From NCBI GenBank assembly GCA_015064955.1, contig SVRD01000012.1, forward strand, positions 1 through 55,449: a stretch of DNA of 55,449 bases, read 5' to 3'. How positions within the stretch are numbered: the first letter of the stretch is position 1; every line of letters starts with the position of its first letter. The notes below the pieces were generated by a model. The model searched no databases. It was given only the letters and a program-made list of their open reading frames with translations, and was not told where the DNA came from. Position numbers and translations under genes: made by a program. Source of the DNA: Oscillospiraceae bacterium. Its GTDB lineage: Bacteria; Bacillota; Clostridia; Oscillospirales; CAG-382. This document shows positions 24,037 through 33,413 of this stretch, in pieces.

Positions 24037-25282
24037 TTATCTGTCGCCGTATTTTTCCGCGATAGCAAGTCTTGCACAGACGGTAAGAAGGTCTGCTGCG
24101 ATTTCAAGCTCATCACACGAGGGGAAGGTAGGTGCGATTCTTAGCTTGCTGTCGTCGGGGTCGATACCGTAGGGGAACATCGCACCTGCGGGAGTTACCA
24201 CCAAACCCGCCTCCTTACAAAGCTCAACGGTGCGTTTTGCAGTACCGTTGGGAAGCGAGAGGCAGAAGAAATAACCGCCGTTGGGAATAGTCCAGGTAAC
24301 GTCGTCGTAGCCCTCAAATCCGTTCTCGAACGCTTCATAGATGATCTGGAACTTCGGACGGATTATGTTCATATGAACCTTCATCTGTGCAACGATATCG
24401 TCATAGCACTTGAAAACGCGCGAATGACGGAGCTGGTTGAGCTTGTCGTGACCGATAGTCTGGATCTTTAATGCGTTTAGGATACGCTTTATGTTGCGGG
24501 GGGCTTGCCGCGATACAGGAGATACCCGAGCCGGGGAAGGTGATTTTCGAGGTCGACGCGAACTCGAAGAACATATCCTCGTTGCCGTACTTTTCGGCTT
24601 CGCTGAATATTTCGGGTAATTCATCGGGAGTATCGGTAAGATCGTGAAGCACGTATGCATTATCCCAGAATACACGGAAATCCTTTGCCGCGGGACGAAG
24701 CGACGCAATACGGCGCACTGTTTCCTTCGAATAGGTAAAGCCCGAGGGATTGGAATACTTGGGAACGCACCACATACCCTTTATCGTTTCGTCGTTTGCA
24801 ACGAGCGATTCGACCAAATCCATATCGGGACCTTCCTCGGAGAGAGGAATATTCACCATCTTGATGCCGAAGAATTCACAGATTGCAAAGTGTCTGTCAT
24901 ATCCGGGTACGGGACAAAGAAATGTGATCTGATCGTACTTCGACCAAGGCTTGCAGCCGTCCTCTACGGGATGAAGCATCGAGCGTGCGACGGTATCGTA
25001 CATAAGGTTAAGACTCGAGTTGCCGCCGACGATGATATGATCGGAGGTTACGCCGAGCATTTCACCGAGCAAGCGCTTCATTTCGTTTATGCCGTCCAAG
25101 CCGCCGTAGTTACGGCAGTCACTGCCGGTTTCGGAGAAGCATTCCTCATTGGTCTTAACAGCGGTGAGGAGTCGTTCCATTGTCGAAACCTGCTCGGGCG
25201 AGGGCTTGCCTCGAGACATATCGAGCTTTAAGCCCTTTGCCTTGTATTCATCATATTTTTGCTGAAGTTCAATTCTGTTCAT
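24037..25282 (-). pseudogene. PLP-dependent aminotransferase (Asp-aminotransferase/MocR-like group), frameshifted
   Basis: Two overlapping frames make one protein. Frame 1 runs from ATG 25282 (MNRIELQQKYDEYKAKGLKL) through LDMSRGKPSPEQ and the PLP-lysine region STSKITFPGSGISCIAAS. Frame 2 continues with RNIKRILNALKIQTIGHDK to the natural end at 24037. The break is a run of six G (24498-24503, C on the coding strand); five would restore the frame. The intact protein would be about 415 residues, matching the 1-beta aspartate aminotransferase-like family. Everything else looks functional, so this is either a very recent mutation or a sequencing error. AAGGTGA precedes the start. Confidence 0.88.
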
Positions 25283-25302
25283 TGGAGTCACCTTAAACCA
25301 AG

Positions 25303-25329
25303 GGGAACTTTTGGAAAAGCTCCCCTTGA
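25303..25329 (-). terminator. Weak terminator-like hairpin between asnS and the aminotransferase
   Basis: On the minus strand AAGGGGAGCTTTT and AAAAGTTCCCCTT form a near-perfect stem. It lies 20 bases after the asnS stop, but only a short T-run follows. Confidence 0.45.
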
Positions 25330-25349
25330 CCCTTCAAAACTTTTCAATA

Positions 25350-26756
25350 TTAAAACTCTGCGCTGCCCGTTGTTCTGTGGAAGGGCTCAACGTCACGAAT
25401 GTTGGTTATGCCCGTGATATACATGATCAAGCGCTCAAAGCCCAAGCCGTAGCCCGCGTGCTTAACGCCGCCGTAACGGCGAAGATCAAGATACCACCAA
25501 TAATCCTCTTTGTTGAGTCCGAGCTCTGCAAGACGTGCTTCGAGAATATCGAGTCGTTCTTCTCTCTGCGAACCGCCGATAAGCTCGCCGACACCGGGAA
25601 CAAGCATATCTGCCGCGGCAACGGTCTTGCCGTCGTCGTTCAGGCGCATATAAAACGCTTTGATCTCCTTCGGATAGTCGGTAACAAAAACAGGCTTGCC
25701 GAATACGGTTTCGGTAAGATATCGCTCGTGCTCGGTCTGAAGATCACAGCCCCATTCGACAGGATAGTCAAACTGCTGACCGCTCTTTTTGAGTATCTCG
25801 ACCGCTTCGGTATAGCTTACTCGTACAAAGTCACTGTTGACAAGTGCATTGAGTCTTTCGAGCAAGCCCTTGTCGATGAATTTATTAAAGAATTCCATTT
25901 CGGCAGGGCATCTTTCGAGCACGTATTTGATAACGTACTTTGTCATTTCCTCTGCCAAGGTCATATAGTCGTCGAGATCGGCAAACGCGATTTCGGGCTC
26001 GATCATCCAGAATTCTGCCGCGTGGCGAGGAGTATTGGAGTTTTCGGCGCGGAAGGTCGGGCCGAAGGTATATACGTTGCCGTATGCAAGCGCGAAGCAT
26101 TCTGCCTCGAGCTGACCCGAAACGGTGAGGTTTGCGGACTTACCGAAGAAGTCCTTGGAGTAGTCAACGTTGCCCTTGTCATCGCGGGGGAGATTTTCCA
26201 TATCGAGAGTGGTAACGCGGAACATTTCGCCCGCGCCCTCGCAGTCACTCGCGGTGATGATGGGGGTGTTTACGTATACGAAGCCCTTATCGGCAAAGAA
26301 GCGATGTATTCCCTGCGCGGCAACCGAACGCACGCGAAATACCGCGTTGAAGGTGTTTGCACGGGGGCGGAGATGTGCAACCGAGCGCAAAAATTCAAAA
26401 GAATGGCGCTTGGGCTGAATGGGATAATCGGGGGTGGATTCGCCGGTTATCTCGATAACTCTTGCCTTGAGCTCAAACGGCTGCTTTGCGCCGGGGGTGA
26501 GCTCGACAATACCCTCCGCGATAATCGACGCGGGGATATTGAGCTTTGCAATTTCCTTGTAGTTGTCTATAATGTCGCTTTCGAAAACGACCTGAATGTT
26601 TTTAAAGCAGGTGCCGTCGTTAAGCTCGATAAATCCGAATGCGTTCGAGGAACGGATGGTTTTGATCCAGCCGCCGATGCGAACAGTCTTTCCGCCGAAG
26701 GATTCGGGGTCGGAATAGATGTCGTAAATTCTTGTTAAGGTCTCTTTTATTGCCAT
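25350..26756 (-). CDS. asnS: Asparaginyl-tRNA synthetase
   Basis: Charges tRNA-Asn with asparagine. This 468-residue class II enzyme has an N-terminal OB fold (about 15-105, [21 protein letters not shown]) and a catalytic domain with motif 2 ([20 protein letters not shown]) and motif 3 ([15 protein letters not shown]). [20 protein letters not shown] and [11 protein letters not shown] are AsnRS-type and separate it from AspRS. A downstream frameshifted aminotransferase on the same strand may be co-transcribed. Confidence 0.97.
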   Translation of the reverse strand: MAIKETLTRIYDIYSDPESFGGKTVRIGGWIKTIRSSNAFGFIELNDGTCFKNIQVVFESDIIDNYKEIAKLNIPASIIAEGIVELTPGAKQPFELKARVIEITGESTPDYPIQPKRHSFEFLRSVAHLRPRANTFNAVFRVRSVAAQGIHRFFADKGFVYVNTPIITASDCEGAGEMFRVTTLDMENLPRDDKGNVDYSKDFFGKSANLTVSGQLEAECFALAYGNVYTFGPTFRAENSNTPRHAAEFWMIEPEIAFADLDDYMTLAEEMTKYVIKYVLERCPAEMEFFNKFIDKGLLERLNALVNSDFVRVSYTEAVEILKKSGQQFDYPVEWGCDLQTEHERYLTETVFGKPVFVTDYPKEIKAFYMRLNDDGKTVAAADMLVPGVGELIGGSQREERLDILEARLAELGLNKEDYWWYLDLRRYGGVKHAGYGLGFERLIMYITGITNIRDVEPFHRTTGSAEF

Positions 26757-26917
26757 AGCAGATAAACCTCCGAAAATTAGTTCCTAATATTATACCACCC
26801 CATAATTATGATTGCAAGCGTTATTTCGCTTTTTTAATGCATTTTTTGCGTATGATTATTGAATATTTTGCACATATATGATAGTATATGTACAACAAAA
26901 ACGTTTTGAGGACAAAA

Positions 26918-27493
26918 ATGGAAATATACGATCTGCTCAACCCCGAAAAAGAATATTTCAAGAACAAAAAAGCATTTATTTTCGATATGGACGGCACGCT
27001 TATCGATTCGATGCGTTATTGGGCAACACCGAATGCCGAAGAGCTTGAAAAATTCCCCTCCTTCCGCGATTATATGGTAGAAAAATACAACACCGTTATC
27101 GAGCCCAAGCCGACCTCCTATGAATTTTTGAAATATCTCAAAGACAACGGTGTTCCGATCTGTATCGCAACCGACACACCGAAGTGGATGTCCAAGGGAT
27201 TTTTCGACCGCCACCCCGAATTCAGCACTCTTTTTGCTTTTTACCTCGACAGCGAGGACGTCGGCGCTTCCAAGCGTCAGTCGGGTATTATTTACGAGCG
27301 CGCCGCAGAAAAATTGGGATTTTCAAAAGAAGAATGTATCGTTTTCGAGGACCACAAACACGCAGTGCTTGCCGCAAACGAGCTCGGGTTTGACGTAGTC
27401 GGAGTTTATGATATCATCAACGCCGAAAACGCGGATATAATCAGGGAGCACAGCGTTGATTATATAATGGATTATACCGAAATTATGAAATGA
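26918..27493 (+). CDS. HAD-superfamily phosphatase (beta-phosphoglucomutase-like)
   Basis: The start is ATG 26918, with GAGGA 5 bases upstream; the longer frame from 26888 lacks an RBS. The 191 residues contain motif I FIFDMDGTLIDSM, motif II ICIATDTP, a lysine in SKRQSG and motif IV CIVFEDHKHAVLAANELGF. These make it a subfamily I HAD hydrolase with a small helical cap. The substrate is unknown; small phosphosugars are typical. The gap to the next gene is only 10 bases, so it is co-transcribed with an exported dockerin protein, an unexpected partner. Confidence 0.9.
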   Translation: MEIYDLLNPEKEYFKNKKAFIFDMDGTLIDSMRYWATPNAEELEKFPSFRDYMVEKYNTVIEPKPTSYEFLKYLKDNGVPICIATDTPKWMSKGFFDRHPEFSTLFAFYLDSEDVGASKRQSGIIYERAAEKLGFSKEECIVFEDHKHAVLAANELGFDVVGVYDIINAENADIIREHSVDYIMDYTEIMK

Positions 27494-27503
27494 GAGGATA
27501 ATA

Positions 27504-29255
27504 ATGAAAAGACTGTTTATATTGGCTTTGGCGCTTTTCCTGATCGTTCCCGTTACTCTCGCCTTTGCGGACACGGCTTCAGAATCGACGAAGCTCGGCG
27601 ACGTTGACGGCAATTTTGTTATCAATGTATACGACTATATCCTTGTAAAGCGGCATCATTTCGAAACGTTGAAGCTCGACGGCAACGCATATCTGCGCGC
27701 CGACATCAATATTGACAAAGAGGTTGATGCATACGACTACATTTTGATTCGCAGACATTATTTTGAAACCTTTGTAATAGTGGGCGATATTCAGCTTTTG
27801 CCCGAGGAAAGCGAATCGTCGGCACCCGAGTCCGAACCTTCGGTGCCCGAGGGGGAATCGTCTATTCCCGAGGGGGATTCCTCGCTTCCCGAGGAAAGCA
27901 ACGACCCGAACGAACAGATCACTATACAGCTCACCGCCGATTCAAAGGAAGCGAGCGTTATGGCCGCCAACACCGCGTTGCTGCAAAAAGCGGTTGACGA
28001 AGCAAGCGAAAACGGCGGCGGAACGCTTTACATCCCCGCAGGCACTTATTATTTTTCGTCGCAGGGCAGCAATAAACGCGGCAACGAGGAATACGTTTGT
28101 ATGCCCAAGGACAACGTTACTATAATCGGAGCGGGCGACGCAACCGTGCTTCAGCCTGTCGGCAGGTCGAGCGGCGGATTGGATATGTTTTATTTCAACG
28201 AATATGCCGACAGCGGATTTACCAACCCGAAATATCTTGTAAACGCCGATTTTTACGATTTTGTTATCGACGGCGCGCTTGCAAATGCAGACTATTACAC
28301 CTCTGCGGGCAAAGGATTTATGATAAATCTTTACAAGGACTGTGATTGGCGCAACGTCACTGTCAAAAACACCGACGGCACCGGATTCGGTATGGATTGC
28401 CCGATAAACTGCACGATCATCGACTGCGAGGCATATAATTGCGGAAAGCTCGCAACGACGGCAAACGTCGGTGCTTCGGGATTCGGCATCGGCACGGGAT
28501 ATTCGGAGAACGAAACGTTGATAATAAAGAATTGCTATGCCGAGGGCAACAAAAAATTCGGTATATTTTTCGAGCATCAGGGCAGATTCTGCGGCGGAAA
28601 GAACTACACCGCAACGGGTATGGAGAGTCTTGTCGTCGACGGCTGTACGGCAAAGAACAACTATATTGATTTCGGCGGCGAGCTTGCAGTTGACGTAACC
28701 TTTAAAAACTGCACGGTTCCCTATGGCAGCACGAGCTACAACAAGATCTCGTTCACTCACCATTCTATCCGCTGTAACGTGGAAAATATGAACGTCGAAT
28801 GCCGTTTCGACGACGTGACCGACGAAAACACAGACTATTACGATGCGGTTTATTGGGCGGTGAACGCCGGGATTACCACCGGTATCGGCAACAATCTGTT
28901 CGGTGTCGACAGCAGCTCGACTCACGGACAAATGATAACCTTTCTCTACCGCGCACTCGGCTATCCCGGCGAGCTGAAGCTCACCAACAAGGGAGAATCT
29001 CTGTTTTATGAAAATGCACTTGCCTGGGCAGTCAAAAACGGGATCGCCGAAAGTGGAACCGATATGAACAAGATTCTTACAAAAGCCGAGATTGTCGAAT
29101 ATCTCTGGAAATTCGAGGGCTCACCCGATATCAGCGGCAGCCACAGCCAAAGCGTGAATTGGGCAATATCCGAAGGACTTATCGACAATTATCCCAACGG
29201 AAACGCAAGCCGTACCGACGTCGTGAAAATGCTTTACGACTATTTGGGAGAATAA
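27504..29255 (+). CDS. Secreted beta-helix protein with N-terminal dockerin and C-terminal SLH-like repeats
   Basis: 583 residues. A signal peptide (1-22) is followed at once by a dockerin (31-94: GDVDGNFVINVYDYILVKRH, then DAYDYILIRRHYFETFVIV), in which the first two acidic loop positions are partly replaced. A Ser/Glu/Pro linker with repeated PEGESS/PEESE units follows (97-140). Next is a right-handed beta-helix of the pectate-lyase type (about 160-420, opening ENGGGTLYIPAGTYYF). The C-terminus has three SLH-like repeats (YWAVNAGITTG, WAVKNGIAESG, WAISEGLIDNYPNG). A dockerin at the N-terminus together with SLH-type repeats is unusual. It probably acts on polysaccharide at the cell surface; the substrate is unknown. 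Confidence 0.85.
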   Translation: MKRLFILALALFLIVPVTLAFADTASESTKLGDVDGNFVINVYDYILVKRHHFETLKLDGNAYLRADINIDKEVDAYDYILIRRHYFETFVIVGDIQLLPEESESSAPESEPSVPEGESSIPEGDSSLPEESNDPNEQITIQLTADSKEASVMAANTALLQKAVDEASENGGGTLYIPAGTYYFSSQGSNKRGNEEYVCMPKDNVTIIGAGDATVLQPVGRSSGGLDMFYFNEYADSGFTNPKYLVNADFYDFVIDGALANADYYTSAGKGFMINLYKDCDWRNVTVKNTDGTGFGMDCPINCTIIDCEAYNCGKLATTANVGASGFGIGTGYSENETLIIKNCYAEGNKKFGIFFEHQGRFCGGKNYTATGMESLVVDGCTAKNNYIDFGGELAVDVTFKNCTVPYGSTSYNKISFTHHSIRCNVENMNVECRFDDVTDENTDYYDAVYWAVNAGITTGIGNNLFGVDSSSTHGQMITFLYRALGYPGELKLTNKGESLFYENALAWAVKNGIAESGTDMNKILTKAEIVEYLWKFEGSPDISGSHSQSVNWAISEGLIDNYPNGNASRTDVVKMLYDYLGE

Positions 29256-29353
29256 AGTAACGCAATTACTGCAAATTAAAGCTAAATAACCGAAAATAAT
29301 GTGACAAAGCCTCTTTTTCATTCGTCTATATGGGTGAAAGGGAGGTTTTCGTT

Positions 29354-30991
29354 ATGAAAAAATATTTGTCCTTTATTCTCGTATCGTTTATTCTGCTTTC
29401 GTTTTTAGCCGCCTGCAACAATCAGAGCGAATCAGAAACAGACAAAAGCGAGATACAAAGCTGTGAATCAAGCTTTGAAAGCAAAAGCGAAGAAGCAAAA
29501 AAACAGACCTATTCCGATGCAGAGCGCACACTTTCAAATCTTGCATCGTGCTATACGACCGAAAACAGCTTTTATTCCATATGGCGCAAAAACAATAGCA
29601 AAAACATCAAATCGCTCTGCGACGAAAACGAATATATTGCAGCGACGCTTGTCCGCGACCGCACGAGCGAAATTAAAAGAAGTATTTATTACATCTATAA
29701 CGGACTCGAGCACATCAAATACACTATCGAGATAAGCGGCAAGGACCGACTGCCGTATAATATCCATATCGGCGTTTTGCCCGAGGAATTTGTCGGTAAG
29801 ACCGCCGAGGAATTCATTCGCGGCGCTACCGATTATTACGAAACTCTCGAGATGAAATCGGGGTATGCGTGTGTTGCAAACGAAAGACTCGACTACGTTT
29901 ATCACAGTGGAACCGAAACCCAAAACGCTTGCGCTGTCGCGGTTTACGGCGAAAAATGGTTTATCGCGGTGCGCCCCGTGTTCAACGGGATAACGGCAGG
30001 CAAAAGTCCCGAAAGCCTCTTTGACGATTTTGTCTTCGAGGCAAGAGATTACGCCAACGGAATCAAAAATATGGTTATATGCGCCGACCGATATATATCG
30101 GGAACCGTCGTACTCGAAAAACACACGGGCGCAATTTACGAAAACACAAAAAGCAGCTTTGCCGTTTACGATGAGGACGGCAGCAAGAAAAACGAATTCG
30201 AGGCATTTTCGTTTTATCCGGTTTTCGAGGACAAAACGCAAAGACTCTGGTGCAGAGACAGGTTCACCGAAAACGGTGTCGAGACCTTCTACTGCAACAG
30301 ATACGGCGAAAAAACGGCAATAAATGCCGCAACGCAAATAGCCCCGTTTGACAGCGAAAAGGGCGAATTTCTGGGAATAATCGGCGGAAGGATATATATT
30401 TTTGACGGCGACGGAAGACGCGAAAGCTTTTCGGGCGAATACGTATCGGTAAAGAAGCTCGGCAAAACCGAGGCGGTGAAATTCAGCGATGCGATCTATG
30501 CGATCATTCAAAACGACGAATTCGTGCGTATTTACACAACCGACTTCGACCATGAATCCGCCGCGCTCGAATACAATGAGGAATACGACGCCGTTCTTAT
30601 CGGCGGCGACGCGATAACCGAAATAATCAACCGCTACGGCGAAATAGTCGAGGCTTATTGGTACAACGCGCACGGCACTGCGCCGTTCACAGTCGACAAA
30701 AGCGGCAAGTATCTTTTAACCTGCGATGAGATGTCGCTTTACGGAAACACCTATATTCTCGATTCCGACAGTATGCACCCGCTCGCACATCTGCCTAACG
30801 GCGCGGATTATAAATTTACAAAGGACGGCAAGCTTCATATAAGCTACACCGACTACGAAAACGACGGCGAATTCGTCGAATTTACCGCAGAGATCAAAAA
30901 CGCGATAAAGAATTTTCCGTTTGATAAAGAAACTCACGATTCCGGTTGCAACTGCTTCGGCGGCTATCCGAAAAAAGAGGATTTTGAGTAA
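29354..30991 (+). CDS. Exported lipoprotein of unknown function
   Basis: The start is ATG 29354 (MKKYLSFILVSFILLSFLAAC, lipobox LAAC), with AAAGGGAGG upstream. The mature protein of about 525 residues begins with a Ser/Glu-rich linker. The body is beta-rich, with repeats such as FYCNRYGEKTAINAATQIAP, which suggests a WD40- or beta-propeller-like fold like the TolB/DUF-type lipoproteins of Clostridia. The C-terminus ends CNCFGGYPKKEDFE. No family is assigned. It lies about 100 bases after the dockerin/beta-helix gene, in the same direction. Confidence 0.8.
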   Translation: MKKYLSFILVSFILLSFLAACNNQSESETDKSEIQSCESSFESKSEEAKKQTYSDAERTLSNLASCYTTENSFYSIWRKNNSKNIKSLCDENEYIAATLVRDRTSEIKRSIYYIYNGLEHIKYTIEISGKDRLPYNIHIGVLPEEFVGKTAEEFIRGATDYYETLEMKSGYACVANERLDYVYHSGTETQNACAVAVYGEKWFIAVRPVFNGITAGKSPESLFDDFVFEARDYANGIKNMVICADRYISGTVVLEKHTGAIYENTKSSFAVYDEDGSKKNEFEAFSFYPVFEDKTQRLWCRDRFTENGVETFYCNRYGEKTAINAATQIAPFDSEKGEFLGIIGGRIYIFDGDGRRESFSGEYVSVKKLGKTEAVKFSDAIYAIIQNDEFVRIYTTDFDHESAALEYNEEYDAVLIGGDAITEIINRYGEIVEAYWYNAHGTAPFTVDKSGKYLLTCDEMSLYGNTYILDSDSMHPLAHLPNGADYKFTKDGKLHISYTDYENDGEFVEFTAEIKNAIKNFPFDKETHDSGCNCFGGYPKKEDFE

Positions 30992-31009
30992 AACGAAAAG
31001 CCTGCGCTC

Positions 31010-31038
31010 GAGGCGCACTCCGTAAGGAAGTGCGCCTC
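31010..31038 (+). terminator. GC-rich hairpin after the lipoprotein gene
   Basis: GAGGCGCACT and AGTGCGCCTC are perfect 10-base arms around CCGTAAGGA, 19 bases beyond the stop at 30991. There is no long T-run. It may be terminator-like, or the first hairpin of the array that follows. Confidence 0.5.
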
Positions 31039-31041
31039 AGT

Positions 31042-31217
31042 TATATTCGCCTTACGGCGAGTGATATTGCTTCGCAGTGATATTATGCTCCGCATAGTGA
31101 TATTGTCCTTCGGACAGTTTTAGTGGCGAATATAATACCACTGAAACCGTAGGTTTCAATATCACTTTTGCCTTTGGGCAAAAATATCACTGCAAACTTT
31201 TTGTTTGCAATATCACT
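31042..31217. repeat. Array of GTGATATT motifs and micro-hairpins forming a large inverted repeat
   Basis: GTGATATT occurs three times on the left (31061, 31077, 31097), separated by tiny palindromes (GCTTCGC, ATGCTCCGCAT, GTCCTTCGGAC). Its complement AATATCAC occurs three times on the right (31158, 31183, 31209), separated by palindromes with TTTG/TTTTT loops. TATATTCGCC (31042) also pairs with GGCGAATATA (31125). The whole could fold as a long stem decorated with hairpins. It is not a gene and not a CRISPR. Confidence 0.85.
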
Positions 31218-31417
31218 TTTACACACCGAAAAAGAAAGGTTATTTTCGGCAAGTAATACCTTTCTCAAAGTATGTAACCCACTATGACACTTTCACAATC
31301 CTTGTGCAAAGCGTCATTTGTTTCGTTAAGATAAAAAAACGAGAGAGAACTTCTTTACGAATCATCTCTCTCAGCAGATCTTTTTATATTTGTATCATAA
31401 GTTTTTCGGAAAAGAGC

Positions 31418-31453
31418 GCGAGAGAAGCATTTTTGCAAAAAGGCTTCTCTCGC
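31418..31453 (-). terminator. Terminator of the M20 peptidase gene
   Basis: GCGAGAGAAGC (31418-31428) and GCTTCTCTCGC (31443-31453) are perfect arms around a 14-base loop. On the minus strand the stem is followed by GCTCTTTTCC. It lies 32 bases after the stop at 31485. Confidence 0.75.
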
Positions 31454-31484
31454 ATAATAATCAATCATACTGAAAATTCAAGCA

Positions 31485-32636
31485 TCAAAGCTCCAAAGCG
31501 GCTACTGTCAACAGCTTTGCGCGCGTTGTGAGTGATGAAATATCGGCATATTCGCGCACGGTGTGGCAATAATCGCCCGTCGCGCCGACGGCGCAGATGC
31601 TCGGAACGTTGGCAAGCTGAGTATATGCCGAATCGCTCCCCCCGCCGCTTTCGACAGCGGTAAGCTCGCCCAAGCCGTATTTTTTCGAAACACGGTTCAG
31701 ATGCTCGAAAAGCATCTCGGTTTCACTGTTTCTTATCATCGGCTCGCGTCTGCTTATAAAGCAAAGCTTTGTTTCGGTGCCCTTTACAAACTGTTTTTCG
31801 GCGATTTTCTTTAACTTTTGCTCCGCCAACGCCATTTCGTTTTTATCCTTCACGCGAACGTCAACGACAAATTCGCATTTTTCGGGAACGATATTCGAAA
31901 GCTCGCCGCCCTTGATTATACCGCAATTATAGGTAGTTCCGCCCTCTGTGCTTTGCTCCTCGAGTGCGATTATCTTCCTTGCGGCTTCGCGTATTGCGCT
32001 GGCGCCGCCGAAATAGTCGATCCCCGCGTGAGCGGCGATGCCTTGTATCTCAAAGCGGTATCGCAATATCCCCTTTCGCGAAACGACAATTTCGTTCTCG
32101 CGTGCGACCTCGCAGTTAAATGCCGCCTTAAACCCCTGCGATGCAAGCCCGATTATCCTTATTTCCTCTTCCCCGCCCAATCGGTTGCTTATCTCCTCGT
32201 CGGAGGTGAGTATCAGCCGTGCGTTCTTTTCATATCCGCATTCGATAAGCGCCATCATCGCAAGCAGAGCGATCGCAATACCGCCCTTGCAGTCGATAAC
32301 ACCGGGGCCGATAAGCTTGTTGCCATCTCTTTTTACTGCGGGAGAACCGAATGCGCCCTTTTTATGAACGGTATCCATATGCGCCAAAAAGCAAATACCC
32401 TTTTCGGAATTGTGGCGGGTGTCGATTATCAGAAAATCGCCGCATTTCTCCATCGGGATACGCTCGGTAAAAACACCGAGCTCCTCGGAGGCGAACTTCT
32501 CTATTCTGTCCGCAACCGAATCCAGCGCCGCCTTATCCTCCGCGACACCTTCTATATTGCAGATATCCTCCCAAAAGGACAAAAATCTTTCTTTGTTGCT
32601 GTCGATAAAATCAAATGCTTTTTTCATAATTTCCAT
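31485..32636 (-). CDS. M20-family metallopeptidase (glutamate carboxypeptidase/dipeptidase-like)
   Basis: The start is taken as ATG 32636; the upstream part of the long open frame is the 6S RNA and its terminator. A second ATG at 32627 is possible. The 383 residues show the M20 metal motifs: FLAHMDTVHKKG, GPGVIDCKGGIAIAL, LILTSDEEISN, NCEVARENEIV and the terminal GGGSDSAYTQ/GATGDYCHTVREY. A dimerisation domain is inserted in the middle (IQGIAAHAGIDYFGGASAI). It probably trims peptides or gamma-glutamyl conjugates in the cytosol. No signal peptide is present. Confidence 0.92.
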   Translation of the reverse strand: MEIMKKAFDFIDSNKERFLSFWEDICNIEGVAEDKAALDSVADRIEKFASEELGVFTERIPMEKCGDFLIIDTRHNSEKGICFLAHMDTVHKKGAFGSPAVKRDGNKLIGPGVIDCKGGIAIALLAMMALIECGYEKNARLILTSDEEISNRLGGEEEIRIIGLASQGFKAAFNCEVARENEIVVSRKGILRYRFEIQGIAAHAGIDYFGGASAIREAARKIIALEEQSTEGGTTYNCGIIKGGELSNIVPEKCEFVVDVRVKDKNEMALAEQKLKKIAEKQFVKGTETKLCFISRREPMIRNSETEMLFEHLNRVSKKYGLGELTAVESGGGSDSAYTQLANVPSICAVGATGDYCHTVREYADISSLTTRAKLLTVAALEL

Positions 32637-32658
32637 ATAAAAATCGTCCCATAAACCG

Positions 32659-32684
32659 AAAAGAATCGGCAACGCCGATTCTTT
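32659..32684 (-). terminator. Terminator of the 6S RNA
   Basis: AAGAATCGG CAAC-type loop GCCGATTCTT is a 9-10-base stem on the minus strand followed by TTCTTTTCGG. It lies between the proposed 6S RNA and the M20 gene. Confidence 0.75.
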
Positions 32685-32699
32685 GAATTCGTAATTCAC

Positions 32700-32895
32700 C
32701 CGCCAAGGCCGTGCCCCCGTGAGAATGAAACCCTGCTTTGTGCAGGTGGGTGCCCTCTCCGATGCTTTAGTGCTTCCAACGTCCGCATATAATCGCGCAA
32801 AGGGGAATATATGCGGGAGGCCTGCTTCACCACAGCGGAATATGAGCTCCCTTTCTTTCTTGTGGGTTTTTACACAGGGCGATGGTCTTGAAAGA
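32700..32895 (-). ncRNA. ssrS: Probable 6S RNA
   Basis: A roughly 195-base gene-free stretch on the minus strand folds by eye into one long rod. The terminal stem is CAAGACCATCGCCCTGTG against CACGGGGGCACGGCCTTG, with GU pairs. The apical stem is CCGCATATA against TATATGCGG. A 3'-side hairpin CACCTGCACAAAGCAGGG is followed by TTTCATTCTCACGG. A long closed rod with a central bubble and this 3' hairpin is the 6S layout, an RNA that mimics an open promoter and traps sigma-A holoenzyme. A strong terminator follows. The exact ends are uncertain. RNase P and tmRNA signatures are absent. Confidence 0.68.
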
Positions 32896-32928
32896 CGCAC
32901 GCACCCCGCAGGCTGTAAACCTGTTCGT

Positions 32929-33222
32929 TTAGTTGTCGTCTACGTTGCCGTCGAGATCGATCTCGCCCATAAAGGTATCCTCGAATGCATCGGCTACGTT
33001 ATCGAATTCATCGTCGTCATCAATGGTGACAAGAAGCTCGTCGCCGTTTTCGTCTACCTCTACCTTGAGGATAACGTATTCGTCCTCATCGCCGTCAAGC
33101 GGAATGAGCGCGAGATAGACATTATCGTCGACGTTGAGCTCGCCGAGAAGCTCGAATTCGCTTTCGTTGCCTTCCTCATCGGTAAGGGTGAAGATGTTGT
33201 CTCTTTCCATATTTTCGGACAT
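32929..33222 (-). CDS. DUF1292-family acidic protein
   Basis: A 97-residue, strongly acidic protein: N-terminal DNIFTLTDEEGNESEFELLG, then YLALIPLDGDEDEYVILKV, then a run of aspartates. This is the DUF1292 (YrzB) pattern common in Firmicutes and usually found near ribosomal or tRNA-modification genes. Its function is unknown. GGAGG lies 7 bases before the ATG. It is immediately upstream of the proposed 6S RNA, on the same strand. Confidence 0.92.
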   Translation of the reverse strand: MSENMERDNIFTLTDEEGNESEFELLGELNVDDNVYLALIPLDGDEDEYVILKVEVDENGDELLVTIDDDDEFDNVADAFEDTFMGEIDLDGNVDDN

Positions 33223-33356
33223 AACTGACCTCCGTCACATTTAAATAATTTGCTTCTTCGCAGTTACATTTTACAACCGACTCCCAAAATTGTCAATAGT
33301 ATTTTGAACATTGGCGCTTTCATTCGTTCAACAGCAATATACATTTTTCGACACGA

Positions 33357-33385
33357 TTGACTTATTCGTTTTTTTGTTGTATAAT
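33357..33385 (+). promoter_or_regulatory. Consensus promoter of rsmE
   Basis: TTGACT (33357-33362), 17 bases and TATAAT (33380-33385) lie 28 bases before the rsmE start. Confidence 0.85.
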
Positions 33386-33413
33386 TCGTTCTGTCAGAAA
33401 GTGAGGACTTTTT

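Noticed and set aside
31042-31217. Possible CRISPR array
   Set aside because: Repeat units are only 8-9 bases, the spacers are palindromes, and the right half is inverted. No cas genes are present.
32637-32900. N-terminal extension of the M20 peptidase (88 codons)
   Set aside because: It contains the terminator and the rod-like RNA. The sequence is unlike any M20 N-terminus, and two plausible ATGs lie at 32636 and 32627.
32719-33228. 169-codon plus-strand frame opposite the 6S RNA and DUF1292 gene
   Set aside because: It is antisense to a recognisable DUF1292 gene and to structured RNA, with no RBS.
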